64,000 bases of DNA from Pomacea canaliculata (Eukaryota; Mollusca; Gastropoda; Architaenioglossa; Ampullariidae). How positions within the stretch are numbered: position 1 is the stretch's first letter; every line of letters begins with the position of its first letter. Where the stretch lies: the NCBI RefSeq assembly GCF_003073045.1, contig NC_037596.1, positions 12,025,950 through 12,089,949 on the forward strand, given 5' to 3'. Of this stretch, positions 13,529 through 25,046 are shown piece by piece. Made by a program: the position numbers and the translations under genes. The notes below the pieces were generated by a model. It made no database searches. It was not told the origin of the DNA and saw only the letters and a program-made list of their open reading frames with translations.

Positions 13529-15073
13529 GCCGTTTTTGTTCCAGCACCGTCTTATGTCACAATTCTAACTGTCAACGGACAGGAGACTAACGGAACTTTT
13601 ATTACCGATGTGGGTCAGAACATCAGCATCTACTGCGCCTTTGATAAAGGAAACCCTCCCACTACCTTTCGTCTGTTAGACAGAAATGGAGGTGAAATAG
13701 ATGTCGCTAGAGATGAAAGTCACATTATTCATTCCTTCGCGCCTGTTTCATGTGAAGAAGACTGGCCAGTCATCCGGTGTGAAGGAAACAGGGCTATAGA
13801 AAATAAATTTGTATCATTGCTTGTAAGATGTGAGTATAAAATAAACATTGGTGAAAGTTTTGTAATACAATGCCTATGAAAGATAGTTTAAGAGTCTACG
13901 CATAAATCATAAACATGGATAGCTAGAATTGGTATCTTGACGCTCTGAATGCTTTATGAGCTGTGTTTTTGATTGTTGATTAACTATGTTGTTATGCTCT
14001 AATGATAATGATAGCCTACATTTCCCTACAAAGAATTTATAAAGATGACTGCGAATATTTGGTAATGCATCGATACAGATGTAAGTGCGAGCAATATTGA
14101 GATCATGGGTACATATTTATGTATTAGTGGGAATAGTTTGTGTAAGGCTTACTTTTGTTTCACCAAATGACCGAAAGAACACCAAAACAGTAGATTTTCT
14201 TAATAACAACCTCTAAAAATTGTATTTTATTGAAAAATTAGTTTTAAAAAACGAAATGTATTTCATTTAAGATTTTTTTAATACAGGTCCACCACAGTTT
14301 GCTGACATGGCTCCAAAATTCGTGTATCCAGATGTAAATGATCACGTGATATTAAATATCAAAGCCCACTCGACAACACTCAGTGGATGTCTGTTGACCA
14401 GAGCCTCTACAGAAGAAAACTGGAGACAAAAAGTGAACTGTAGTCTTCATGGTGTTCCTCCGAACCTGACTTTAAACATTAGTCTTCACAATGAAGTGAA
14501 GTTGATCCTGGGCAACTGGACATTAAATGTTACCAATGATATAGGCAGTGGAGACATCGTACTGACATTTATTGCCACCTCTGGTATGTATTTTTGTTAC
14601 CTTTTCCAAATTATTTAATTGTTAAACAAAATTTTTGAAGTTTACGAAAACATAGTAGTTCTAAAAAGATGAAAAATATAAGTCTGGTAGCCCCTTTGCA
14701 CTGCATTTTGGTATAGGAATGTGTCTATATAAGTACTTCTTACATTAGAGACAAATTAATAAAGAACAAAATAACGCCTGTAACTTGGAAATAATCCTCA
14801 ATTAATGTTCATTTTATAGGTAGGGTTAGGCCTTGTAACCAGCTGTTTGAAAGTAGAAAGCTCAATTTCATGAATAATGAGATCAGTGGTTAGCAGCTAA
14901 AAGATATAATTAACCTCAAATATCATATTAATATTCAGATTAGGGACATTTGCATGAATTTTAGTGCCTGCCACCCGACTTAAGCTTTGCTTATGCTTTC
15001 CTGTTATTCTCTCTCCTAAGGATCTGTGAATGGAAAGGAAAAAGTTTCTAAGGATGATATAAAGAACACTTAA
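11881..15073 (+). CDS. Gene B: three-Ig-domain protein, probably secreted
   Basis: Exons: 11881-11962 (signal peptide MSTPRSVLTSVFTLLVFLTVAYG), 12953-13306 (divergent N-terminal domain), 13545-13829 (Ig2), 14287-14583 (Ig3), 15021-15073 (last exon). Introns are phase 1; the total is 1071 nt, 356 aa, uninterrupted. Ig2 shows VNGQETNG, FDKGNPPTTF and CEEDWPVIRCEG. Ig3 begins PPQFAD and has GNWTLNVTNDIGSG. The N-terminal domain has four cysteines, a WRWWWK stretch and little similarity to A, C or D. The last exon follows a strong pyrimidine tract and adds GSVNGKEKVSKDDIKNT and a stop. I found no transmembrane exon between 14584 and about 17500, so a soluble product is likely. The donor of exon 2 (GTGGTT) is weak. 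The secreted ending is less certain than the four upstream exons. Confidence 0.75.
12155..12640 (+). repeat. Dispersed repeat R1, single copy in intron 1 of gene B
   Basis: It contains 'caaataccgacccaaccatc', 'aaccacgtg', 'tttcaaagttgaat' and a 3' part 'gaaaacgagcgattttt..gtgatcg..ccgca/gcgggaagg'. The same blocks, in the same order, occur at 35450-36870. It is probably a non-autonomous transposon. No terminal repeats or target duplications were identified, so the class is unknown. Confidence 0.6.
13431..13530 (+). repeat. GAT/TGATGA microsatellite next to the Ig2 acceptor of gene B
   Basis: Imperfect (GAT)n with TTG interruptions ends about 14 bp before the Ig2 acceptor (ccgtttttgttccag). 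It fills the space where the branch point should lie, so length changes could affect splicing. Confidence 0.85.
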
Positions 15074-15171
15074 AAAACATTTAGCATTTGATTATAGGTC
15101 ACTTTAGATATTTGAAATTAGTAGTATCGTGCAAGGGTCATATCATCTGGTGAATATATTTTACAAGTTAG

Positions 15172-15177
15172 ATTAAA
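15172..15177 (+). promoter_or_regulatory. Possible poly(A) signal (ATTAAA) of gene B
   Basis: ATTAAA lies about 100 nt after the proposed stop at 15073. It agrees with 15021-15073 being a terminal exon but is weak alone. Confidence 0.35.
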
Positions 15178-15254
15178 GACATCTAGACACAATCGCATGC
15201 AAAGTTGACACACACTTAGTCATGTTTAGAATGGACTTTTTATTTGATATGATG

Positions 15255-15780
15255 TTACCCTGTGTTATTATCATTAGGTGAAAGGACCAGGTATGTCCAT
15301 GTATTATTATTAAGTAAAAGGACCAGGTATGTCCCAGCATAAACGGAAAATTTGGCCAAGCTTGGGGAAAGCTTGTAACATTGGTTTGCCCATTGCCAAG
15401 CATCCCCCAAGCAAACGCCAGAATCTTCAGCATTCGCGGTGCGCGCGCAACGTGATCTGCGATCGCGAGATTGGCGAAACCTCTTCGCCGCCAAGATGTT
15501 CAACACAACCCTGGCCGCCAAAATTGAGCCAGTCTCACTGACATGAATATTCATGACTATCAAGTCGCTGTTCGCTAAGAAAAGATTTTCACGGCGTGTG
15601 TTTGTAATTATAATTATTTTTAGATTGTTGTGTCGCTTCAGAATGTCAACAAGTATATAGAAAACCCTCGCACGTGTTCCTGTTGCCTTCTAATTAGAGC
15701 GAAATAAAGTGGCTTGTTCTCTAGACTTCATTGGTCTTCAGTTTTCAGTCTTCACGTTTTGTCACAAGTTTTTTAAGGTA
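15255..15780. other. GC-richer block of unknown origin between B and C
   Basis: Base composition rises (gcgcgcgcaacg, gcgatcgcgag, ttcgccgccaag) in a very AT-rich neighbourhood. The block begins with two tandem copies of 'aaaggaccaggtatgtcc', contains the palindrome tgaatattcatga, and ends with gcgaaataaag then TC-rich sequence. It could be an old transposon or LTR fragment or a CpG promoter. I could not find matching ends or a target duplication. Confidence 0.3.
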
Positions 15781-17504
15781 CAAGTATCCAGACTCTAAAT
15801 GTTCATCGACCAGTATGTGAAATTTTAGCAAAAGTGAGCGCATCTGAAATTTTAGGGAAATGCTCTAGGGGAGCTGAATTCTCGGAAAACAAATACTCGT
15901 TTCTACAAATTAGGTGTGGAGTACTTTGATGTGGAAGCTGCTCTATGAGCTGCAAGCGCCACAGGGAAATAGAAAGCGGATGTATATTTGTAGTTTGTAA
16001 GTAATTAGAATTTCTTCTCCACCACTATTTGTTTATGAAGGCAGTGTTCGTATTTTAAAACGCAGAATCTACACATTAAAAATAAACATACATATGTAAA
16101 CATAAAGATGATGGATGCTTTATTCGCATAATGTACGATTAACTCGCATAAATATTTTAGTCAAATGACCAGCCTGTGCATACCGATACTAACAAGTACG
16201 CCTAAACAGTCATATCTTTATCGGTTGGAGATTATTTTACTAACCTTTGTTAAGCTGTACGTCAGCAAAAAAAAAAAAAAAGACAAATACCAGCATGTAT
16301 CGGGAGCCTGCGCAAAATGTTTCAAAATAAATATCATATCTCAGCTTAAAGTTGTTAAAATGTTTTACAGATTTAAAAATATTTTGCGTGAGTTTTGTAA
16401 GCTTATTAACAAGAACTCTACACTTAATAGAAAGCTTGAAGTATCCGTGCATTTTAAATTCAAATATTGTTCTGATGTCTTTATTACTAAGCAGGCTTGT
16501 TGAGGAAGATGACATATACATTTTTGAAAAGAAAGTTATTGCGAAATCTGTTTAATGGATTCTATATTAGCATTTTATTTCAATAAGTATATGTAACAAC
16601 GTATGCATTCAAACATAACGTTTGATCTTAATGTTTACTTAAGAGTTTGTTTTGGCAGTATCTATCAATAACTTCCTTTCTTCTTTAAAATGTTGAATAA
16701 AGAAAATATTGTTAATGTGCACAAATTTGAAGTCATGGATCGAAATAGAACTTTAAGTTAAGGAATCAGTAAACAGCTACCTTACGGCTAACCTGTTCTA
16801 TGTAGATATACTTTTCAAACGTGTGTAGAACATATTAACATATAGAACATACATTTAATACACGTTTTATTATTGTGTAATGAGAAGATAACGCATACAT
16901 ATAGAAATAGAAAGATGGTCAAAAGCCGTCTGTTTAAACTAGAACTTTATGCATTTTAACCGGTTTTCTATATAAATTGATGGTCATTTTAAGAGTGGTT
17001 CGAGAAAGGCCAAGGAACAAAGAAATGAGTCATTGCAAAGCGAAACCAAAAACAGGAAAGTGTGAGAGATTTGATATAGAGGAAAGATGCGGAACTGTAT
17101 TAAATGTATTTCGTGTGTCTCACCATGTTCAAGAGTGTCGCGTTAGTAACTGGAATTAAAAGCAATGATCGACATGGTTTTAAGTGCTCGAAATTATTCA
17201 AGAGTTTAACCATATAGACAAAAAATAACGCGAATTTTTGTTAAATATGACAGTGGGTCAAAACACAATATAAAAAGGAAATTAAAAATAAAATTTGTAG
17301 TAAACGAATAATGAACGTAAACAATAGCAAACTAAAATTACTCTTCTTTCTCAAGAATGGTCATGCTACATTATAGATAAGATATGGTATACTACTAAAA
17401 AAATAATACAAATTGAGCAGATATATTAAAAATGATTAATTTTAGTTCATTTCCTTTAGTGTCATGTTTAATGGTGTGATAGCAGTACACGTACAATATT
17501 ATAG
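15781..17504. other. AT-rich intergenic sequence, nothing recognised
   Basis: Only short open frames with lysine or phenylalanine runs; none has a domain or splice context. A search for a transmembrane exon for gene B on the plus strand found none. Confidence 0.5.
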
Positions 17505-17509
17505 TCAAA

Positions 17510-17640
17510 AAATACGTAGTGACATAAAATTATATAGAAGAAACCGGCAAAGACGACAAAGTGGCGAAAAGGAGGGATCACCCTCTAGCCGGTTAGGCGA
17601 AGAGACATCACTCTCCCCAAAGCAGTATACTTGATGCAGT
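17510..17640 (-). mobile_element. SINE-1 5' fragment
   Basis: The minus strand reads AGTGATGTCTCTTCGCCTAA then CCGGCTAGAGG, matching the 5' ends of the SINE-1 copies at 41817 (minus) and 52697 (plus). Similarity weakens within about 130 bp, so this is a truncated or very old copy. It lies in the probable 3' UTR of gene C. Confidence 0.5.
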
Positions 17641-17698
17641 GAACCACTTTCTCTGGAAAGTTTTCCCCAGTCATTCTTATGTCGACCCGTTGCATCTA

Positions 17699-19351
17699 TC
17701 AATCGTTGTTCCGAGCTTCAATTTTCTTGTTGCCGGCAGTCTGTAGTCTCGGGGAGGTGACTTGGATTTCAGTGTACTCTGTTTTTTCTTCAGTTCCGAT
17801 GATGACTTTGGACAATTTCGTGTTTGTGAAAATTAGGTCTCCGTAGATCAATCCGTCAGCATTTCTGTTACAGGGGGGCTTTTTCTGATACAATATAAAT
17901 ATAATGTGTTATCTTTTGAGCGACTTTCTCTGCTAATCTTAGAATAATGCTAATCTTAGGAAAGGTACAGCAACAAACAAAAATTTATTACGAAACAGTA
18001 TCTGATTATAGGTATCAAAATGGAAGCTGAAATTAAGAAGTGTTTGAAAACCTGACAAACCTCTGGATCTGGGTGTGGGCTCGTTTCAGCTGCATTAGTA
18101 GCTGTGTGACTGGATTCAGCAACATAGGTCTCTCGGTCTATGATAAATTAAGAATCTTTTCCATTTAGAATAATTTTTAGGCTTTTATCTGCAGTATAAT
18201 ACAATACAATGATATATATATATTACATAACACTATACAACGCAATACTACAATAATACAAAATACATTGACTGTCGAACGTGAAAGCTTTTTTGTGGGG
18301 TTTTTACTTTTTGTTGTATTTTTTTGCATTAACGATATCTAATTTTTACATTTATCACCAGCGCGATAAATTTTGTTTGAACTGTTAAATATTAACTTAT
18401 TCTGTCGCGCGTCTTCTCTTGCCAAGCATCTCTTGCCAAAACATGTCACCCTGTTTTACAATGGGTTGACAAAATGGCGGAAAAATGTAGGAGGAATTTT
18501 TTTCTATTTCAGTTACTGATATCTGCTATAAGCTTACTAACTTTGATTCTGGATGTGGTGAAGATCAATTTTTAGGTTTTGTCAGTTTTACAAAAGGGAC
18601 AAGTCGAGAGGCTGTTACTGGGAAATTATTGTTTAACATTTATTGTGTAATAGTTGTTAGTTACATTTAGTTAATATCATTAAACGAATACAAGCCTTCA
18701 AAGAGGTAGAGTTGTTTCTAAAAAAAAAAAAATCACAAATATCAAGGCGTTGACGTGGACGCAAGGTTCTGTGACAGTCAGATTTGCTCTACTACATATA
18801 AACAATATTGAACGGTTAGACTTTCTTACCTTTTTTCTGTATTTGTTTCTTCTCTCGGACTTTACGTGCAGAGACGTAAACATTTTCGGATGTTTCAGAC
18901 GATGAATTACCTGAGTCAAAGCAGTCAGTAATGATATAATAATGTAGATCATAGCGGGCAGATAAATAAACTTGCTACTGAAACCAGGGTCTTTGTATTT
19001 TTGTGTGTGTGTGTTTCTTCTTGCCTTTCAATTTGGCGTTTTACCTCTTAACATCACTTTGTCTAGCTCTATGTTCTCGTTGGGTCCATCTCTCTCTCTC
19101 CTCTCTCTGACACACTCATGAAATCAATGAAATTATTTCTTTTAACTTCGAATGAGAGAATAACATAAATTAAATTCGGTCAAAGAATAATGATAACGTA
19201 CGAGCATCTGACTGCGTGTCTCCAGTAGGTAGACGTGAGCGAAGAGGGCGGGGTGGAACTTCCGATGAGGTCGGTGGAACGGGACTACGGTCAACGATGT
19301 TGTTGCTGTCAGCTTCTCCGCTTGCCTCGATCAGGTCATTCACGATCATAG
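17699..19351 (-). CDS. Cytoplasmic tail exons of gene C: ITIM, ITSM and SH3 motifs
   Basis: Four exons (19351-19202, 18910-18830, 18137-18061, 17884-17699) join in frame (phases 1, 1, 1, 0) after the TM exon. In order they encode: a linker ending in a proline motif PPRPLR (class II SH3 ligand, PxxPxR); ENVYVSARK; RETYVAES; and a last exon with LIYGDL (fits ITIM [SIVL]xYxx[LIV]) and, 23 residues on, TEYTEI (fits ITSM TxYxx[VI]). In vertebrate receptors this pair recruits SHP-1/SHP-2 or SAP-like SH2 proteins; recruitment here is inferred. All four exons have GT-AG borders and none contains an internal stop, which argues for selection on the tail until recently. Confidence 0.75.
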
Positions 19352-22300
19352 CTATTGACAGGGAAAAAGTCAATCAACAAAGTCACCTCGTGTTAATTTA
19401 TAAAAAAACAATACAAAGGCACAGCTAAAATCGCTGGAAATAGAGCATAATGTATCACAAAAACATACTCGGTGGTATTTTATGGCAAAGAGACACGAGA
19501 AATATTATAGTAATGCTTTTGTCTTAATACCACCTTGAATTTTAGAGAAAATAGAAAGTGACGAAAGGGAACATTTCTAAAAATAGTGTCGTCTGAATAA
19601 GCTGAATTCGAAGAGAAAAGATGCAATCCTCTGTAGAAGAAAACAGACAAGGACACGATACGTTGTTGATGATGAATGTTCTCGTCGACAATGAGATAGA
19701 GTTAGTTTTTGTGCTTTATTTAAATGTGCTGTGCAACGTTTGTCATCAGACTGTATTCAAGAATTTACTCAAAACATTTCAAAAACTATTATTATCTAGT
19801 ATCTTATACAAGTTTTGTCCTTTCAGTACTTTTCGTCCTACAGCAGTGCCAACTCTACAAAAACACCAGCTGTTAAAGCCAACGACAACTAAGACTAATG
19901 CACACACGTGTTTGTTTTATTAACAATAACACACATGGGAAAATATCTAAAATATTCCAGTAACAGAGAATGAATAGCACAACGTAGACTGCAATGACCT
20001 GATTGCTTCCCATTACGTTTTGATCTGGAGAAGATTTACTTACCAGTCTGTTGAGTGAATTCAGTTTGGACCTTTCAGTCAAAGCTTGTAAAGAAATATT
20101 AAATCTGTAAAATCCGTTTTTTTGGCAAACAATCGCTGCTTGAGCGATATTTCTTCTTTTGACTTGAAAACATGCATAGATCTGCTGAACTGAGCCACTC
20201 GCTGTTATAAGCACTGCTCGCCCGCAACCGAGCTCTCCAGTGTAGGAGAGCAATTTTCTTCTCCATTTCAGTGGCAGGTGAGAATTTTTTTTGCTTGAAG
20301 GCTTACATCTTGAAAATTAAGCATAACTGTGTACTCATATTTTGGAAGTTGTTATTTTAAAATGTTTTTAATCCGATCATGAAGAAAAAATAGTATACTC
20401 GTCTTGTTCTTTACAAAATTTCCCCTAGGACGTGTCGCTCTTACTTTTCGCTTTTAAACATTAACGGAAATATAAAAAAACGAAACAAAAACCACAATTA
20501 AAATTTAAGTATCAGATACTGCCACTTATTCAGATTTTAATGACTCACTTGAAGAATTTCCTTGAAGATTTCCGCTCGTACTTTTCCTGCAGCAAAAAGA
20601 ACTGCACTATATGGTTTATATTTGATTGCAATCGTCTGTGATTAATTTAAAACACTGATTGTCAATATTGGTTTATATTTGAATCTGGGAGGAAATCATT
20701 TTAAAAAATGATATAAAATATAATAATTTACTAAATTAAATTTTCCTTAGTATAGAATATCTTAACTAATTTGTTTGTCTTCATGCTGTTAAGTATGACA
20801 ATAGTTTATTCTTTGTCTATGGTAATGTATATCATGTGAATCTCATTGATAAGTTATAAGATTCCACACGCTATGGCTCTAGAAAGACTTAAACAATATA
20901 AAGTAAGTGTACCATTATTTTTTTTATAAAGTATGTCTAGGAAATTCAGTGCATTCAATCTGTTATGGTTTGTTTCTCTTGCATGTAAAAGTAATGGAAA
21001 AAAAGACGGAGAAAACACATGCTGCCTATAGTCATATACGTTGATATAAAAAAGCAATCAAGAAAAAATATTTAAAGAAACTTTTTAACAATTCAGAGAT
21101 AGTCACTTACAGTGTATTATAGTAACATGAAGAATGCCACTAAACAAACTCATTTTAGGATTCTAATGGAGCAGCAAATAGAATAAATATTAAATTTCAA
21201 CAGCTTGTGTTTAAGTTATTTATCATTTTAAATTTCTTATATCGTTAGTACGTAGCTGTACCAGTGTAAAATCAGCAAAAATACTTACATTCCTGCCACT
21301 TCTGCCACAGAGGTAGCAACCAAGACACAGAATTAATATCAGTGCAACAGCAAAGCATTAAGTTAGAGGATCGACCAAATATAATTGTCAGGAGAAATAA
21401 AAGTAACTCGTCTGTTAATCATTTAGGGAAGTAACAATCTGTCCGTTAGAAACTGTTATATAGGTCAAAGTTATCTCAATGTTCAATCCTAGAAAGAACA
21501 ATGCAAAAAGGAAACACGAGAAACAATAAATGATAACTAAAATAAGGAATGTGGTAGTGAGTGTCATTAATTAGCAATACAAATCACAAGATAGTAATTA
21601 AAGATGGCTAAAGGGGCGAACATAGCCTGTATACATAAATCACAACTGTTAAAAATATTATTTATGTCTGTGTATTGGATGAAAAAAAAATTACCATGTC
21701 TCTGCCTTTTCACATTTCTAACAACAATTATGCTGACAACGACGATAGTAACGAAAGTCACCACAAAGCCACACATAAGCGCAGTGGTTACGTTTGTTGG
21801 TAATGCTGCTTTTGGAGGGGATGCTGTAGAATCTGAAACAACATGTATGATTCTGGACTCAATATCTAACATTGATTTCTAATCAGTCGGTTAGTTTTTA
21901 AAGCCTATTCAAATCCACTGTATAGTAGACCAGCGTCGGTTGTTTTCTCTACTTACAGATAACATGTACTCAGATGTTTATATGTACAGCTGTTACTAAG
22001 ATGGTATTCACCAATGTCTGTGATATATATAGTTACCCATCAATGTCTGAACAGGAACATGAACATGTCTGCTTGTAAGATGTGCTGCCTATTCTTTTTT
22101 ATGTTTATATCCTCATTTTTTGCGAACGCGTTCTTGTATGTGTACATATCTGCTTTATGTACGAAGCACACAGCTACGTATTATTTGATTTGCATTTTTG
22201 CATGCTTCTTTTTTCCTGAGGTACTATATTTGTGAGCAAAGACATTAGAAAATTGCTAGTACTTCTCAGCTTCCATGTATGCTTACTTAAACTTCCCAAA

Positions 22301-25046
22301 ACACGGATTGTTGTGGTAGTTGATCCTATTTCATTGCGAAGAGTTAGGGTCCAGTTTCCTTGGGTGATGGCTTCAGTGTCTGGGTGAAGATGTAGCTTTA
22401 GATCAGGAGGTTTGCCATGTAGGGTACATCTCATGTTTCTTTTGGTGATGTCTTGTGAGGACACTGCTGTCAAGAAACATGCAGTTAATAATGTTGTGTG
22501 AGCCTTGACTGGAAGTTCTATGATATCACGAGCATATGTAGTGTAGATTTGCGTCGAGACGTCAACAAACTGCGGAGGGCCTGCAACAATAAAAACAGGA
22601 AAGTCATGGTAGAGTCAGTTACATTTCTTAAAAGTAACAGTATAGAATAAGTGTAAATAATTCTTATCACATTATCAAACAGGACAGAGATTACAAAAGC
22701 TCATTCTTTCTATTAAAAAATCATGATTCATTTAAAATCAAAGTTTCATTGTAGCATTCATTTTAAAAGAATTTCGGTAGTAAATGGTATATGCGTTTTT
22801 GCCTTAAATGCCTATATTTAACTCGTGTTTCAGACCAGATTGTGCGCATTGATACAGCACAAATTTTATGGGATAGTTAAAATAATGGTACTAATTTTTT
22901 AATTTGTGACTGTTGTGTGATGTATTAAAGTCGAAATTGAAATCATGGTTGTAGTTACTTTTCAAACGGAATAGGGTATCATTTTGTTTAGAGAAACAAT
23001 CATAAACTCTGTAATTTATTAGCAAATGTGAACGCATTAGGGTGGCGATTACTTCGAGATATCCCAGAGAGAATTTAGAAGTTTGTACTTAAGAGAACAC
23101 CACAGATATATTTTAAGAGTTAAACTCGCGACCACGAAAGCCTTTATCAGATAGACATCAAAATACTACACATACAAAAGGCTAAGTCATCTAATACAGG
23201 AGCAGGAACGGAAACAGCCAACAGGGAAAGTTCTCTACCACAACAATAGGAGTATGTCAAGGATATCTCTCTTTCCCTACATTTTTCTCTAACACTCCTC
23301 CGTCTGCACAAATTAGACTTCAGAAGTCATAAATTATTTTTGTTTACTGACAGTCGTAGCTGATATGAATCTAAGGGTTTCGAAAACGAACTAGGTGAGT
23401 TTACAAGGAGTCAAACGTCGATGCAGCTATTGTAATCTGCTGCGCAAATTCATGTTTTAACTTAAACTTGATGTGAAACCTTTCATTTCTATCTTGACTT
23501 TGAAATCGTTTGACCTCTTGGCCTTATTAATTAAAATCAAGAGAATATTTTTCAGAAGCTTGTATATAATATTTAGTTTGGAGACATATAAACTGTAAGA
23601 AACTATTTAGCATGATGTTTACGCCCTGCACATTGCTGGGAAAATGAAATAATGGAAATATTGTTTATGAACAGCTGACTTCTTTCTTGCAAGGTAGCAC
23701 ACATTTTAGTCCTTCGTTCACGTCGTTCTCACACACACACACAAAAACTACTCACTCGAATATACAAATTCCTTGAGACATAAATAGGGTTAATATTTGT
23801 TTGCAAACGAAAAATCTTATTGACAAGTATCATAGGATCTGAAATACGATAGCTGAAATCTGTGTACTTACACCTGACGAGGAATATCACGGATTTGTTC
23901 TCTTGCGTCCCGTTTCCTTCACATCTGACCATCGGCCAGTCATCTTCACACTCGGCAGTAAGTATGTGATGAAGGTGTTCTTCATCATGTGACGATATCA
24001 GTTCAGTTCCGTTTTTAAGTAGCAGACGGAAAACAGCTGGTGGATTCCCCTTCTCAAAGTAGCAGGACACATTAACCTCCTGACTATTATTGATAAAGTA
24101 ATTGCCGTTTACCTCCTGTCCATCCACAGTCCAGGCTTGTGATGTTGGGTGGGTCTGCGCAAGTACACACATTAGGGTAGTATTTCAACAAGATGCATTT
24201 ATAATAGTTTATATTATGATCATTAACATTTTTTCATCTCACTTTTTCATGTTTCATAAATATATAAAGTAACTAATCAGTCAACTATCTAGTATTTTCA
24301 CGAAATCGCAGTTCTTTAATAGTATTCCTTCCCTGTCTTCATCTCTCTGCTGATCGCTAGAGTGAAACGTTAGATCATGATCATGATTTTGTCCTCCATT
24401 TCGACACACCCGAGTTGAGTGTTGAGAAAAAACACCTCATTTAGCATTTCAACAATCACATTTCAAAATGTTGTGGCCTGTAAACATGATTCTATTTGTG
24501 GGCTGGAAAATCAGCACAAAACTTAGATGTGAACGCTAAAAAAAATTTCAAGATTTCATTTTAATATATTGACTATTGCAGTATGTTTGGAAAGACTTAA
24601 ATCACAAAAGCAGGACTTGCCTGCTACTTGGAATAAAACTTAATATATAATACTTCATATATTATTATACTTACACAACACCTTCAACGTGTCTCAGTAG
24701 TATTGGTTTGGGTAGCCCACTTGTACTGGTGGAGAGTATCATCGCACTCAGTGACCTCGTGACGAGCTGAGAAATGTTGATATTCACAGACACCACAGAG
24801 CTATTCGCGTTTACTTGTTCCAAGTAGCATGTAACTCCTGCTTTTTGACTCAAGTTTTCCCCAAACACACTGCCTAAGTCAATGTTTTTCATTTCTTTAC
24901 TGAAGTAACAAGCTGTTTTCTTTACGCCTTCTTCACAAACCGTATAATCGGCAAAAAAATAGTTTCCTGTGATGTTGAGGTGTAGGTAATATTACTAAAA
25001 CTAAATTCTTCTGCGATCAGATTCTCGGTAAAGTTAGATATTCCAC
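17699..25046 (-). CDS. Gene C: Ig receptor with ITIM/ITSM tail; ectodomain frame-disrupted
   Basis: Exons: 25046-24675 (Ig1), 24154-23872 (Ig2), 22580-22287 (Ig3), 21832-21695 (TM), 19351-19202, 18910-18830, 18137-18061, 17884-17699 (tail, stop TGA). From Ig3 on, the frame is open for 309 codons with compatible phases. Ig3 begins PPQFVD and has GNWTLTLRNEIGS. The TM is FVVTFVTIVVVSIIVV then RNVKRQRH. Ig2 has FEKGNPPAVF and CEDDWPMVRCEG. Compared with gene D, Ig1 loses frame near a T7 run (about 24961), and Ig2 has one extra base near 24131 (exon 283 nt instead of 282). I found no signal-peptide exon 5' of 25046. Either C is a recent pseudogene, or these are assembly indels or a missed exon. 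The tail makes it an inhibitory-type receptor. 3' end not firmly placed. Confidence 0.7.
19352..21694 (-). other. Large intron of gene C between TM and tail exons
   Basis: About 2.3 kb, AT-rich. Open frames at 19621-19923 and 19873-20253 overlap in opposite directions and show no domain. An alternative short last exon like the one in gene A could be hidden here; I did not identify one. Confidence 0.4.

Noticed and set aside
16165-16555. Overlapping plus and minus frames of 67-112 codons
   Set aside because: AT-rich sequence with poly-lysine/phenylalanine from an A run; both strands open, no domain.
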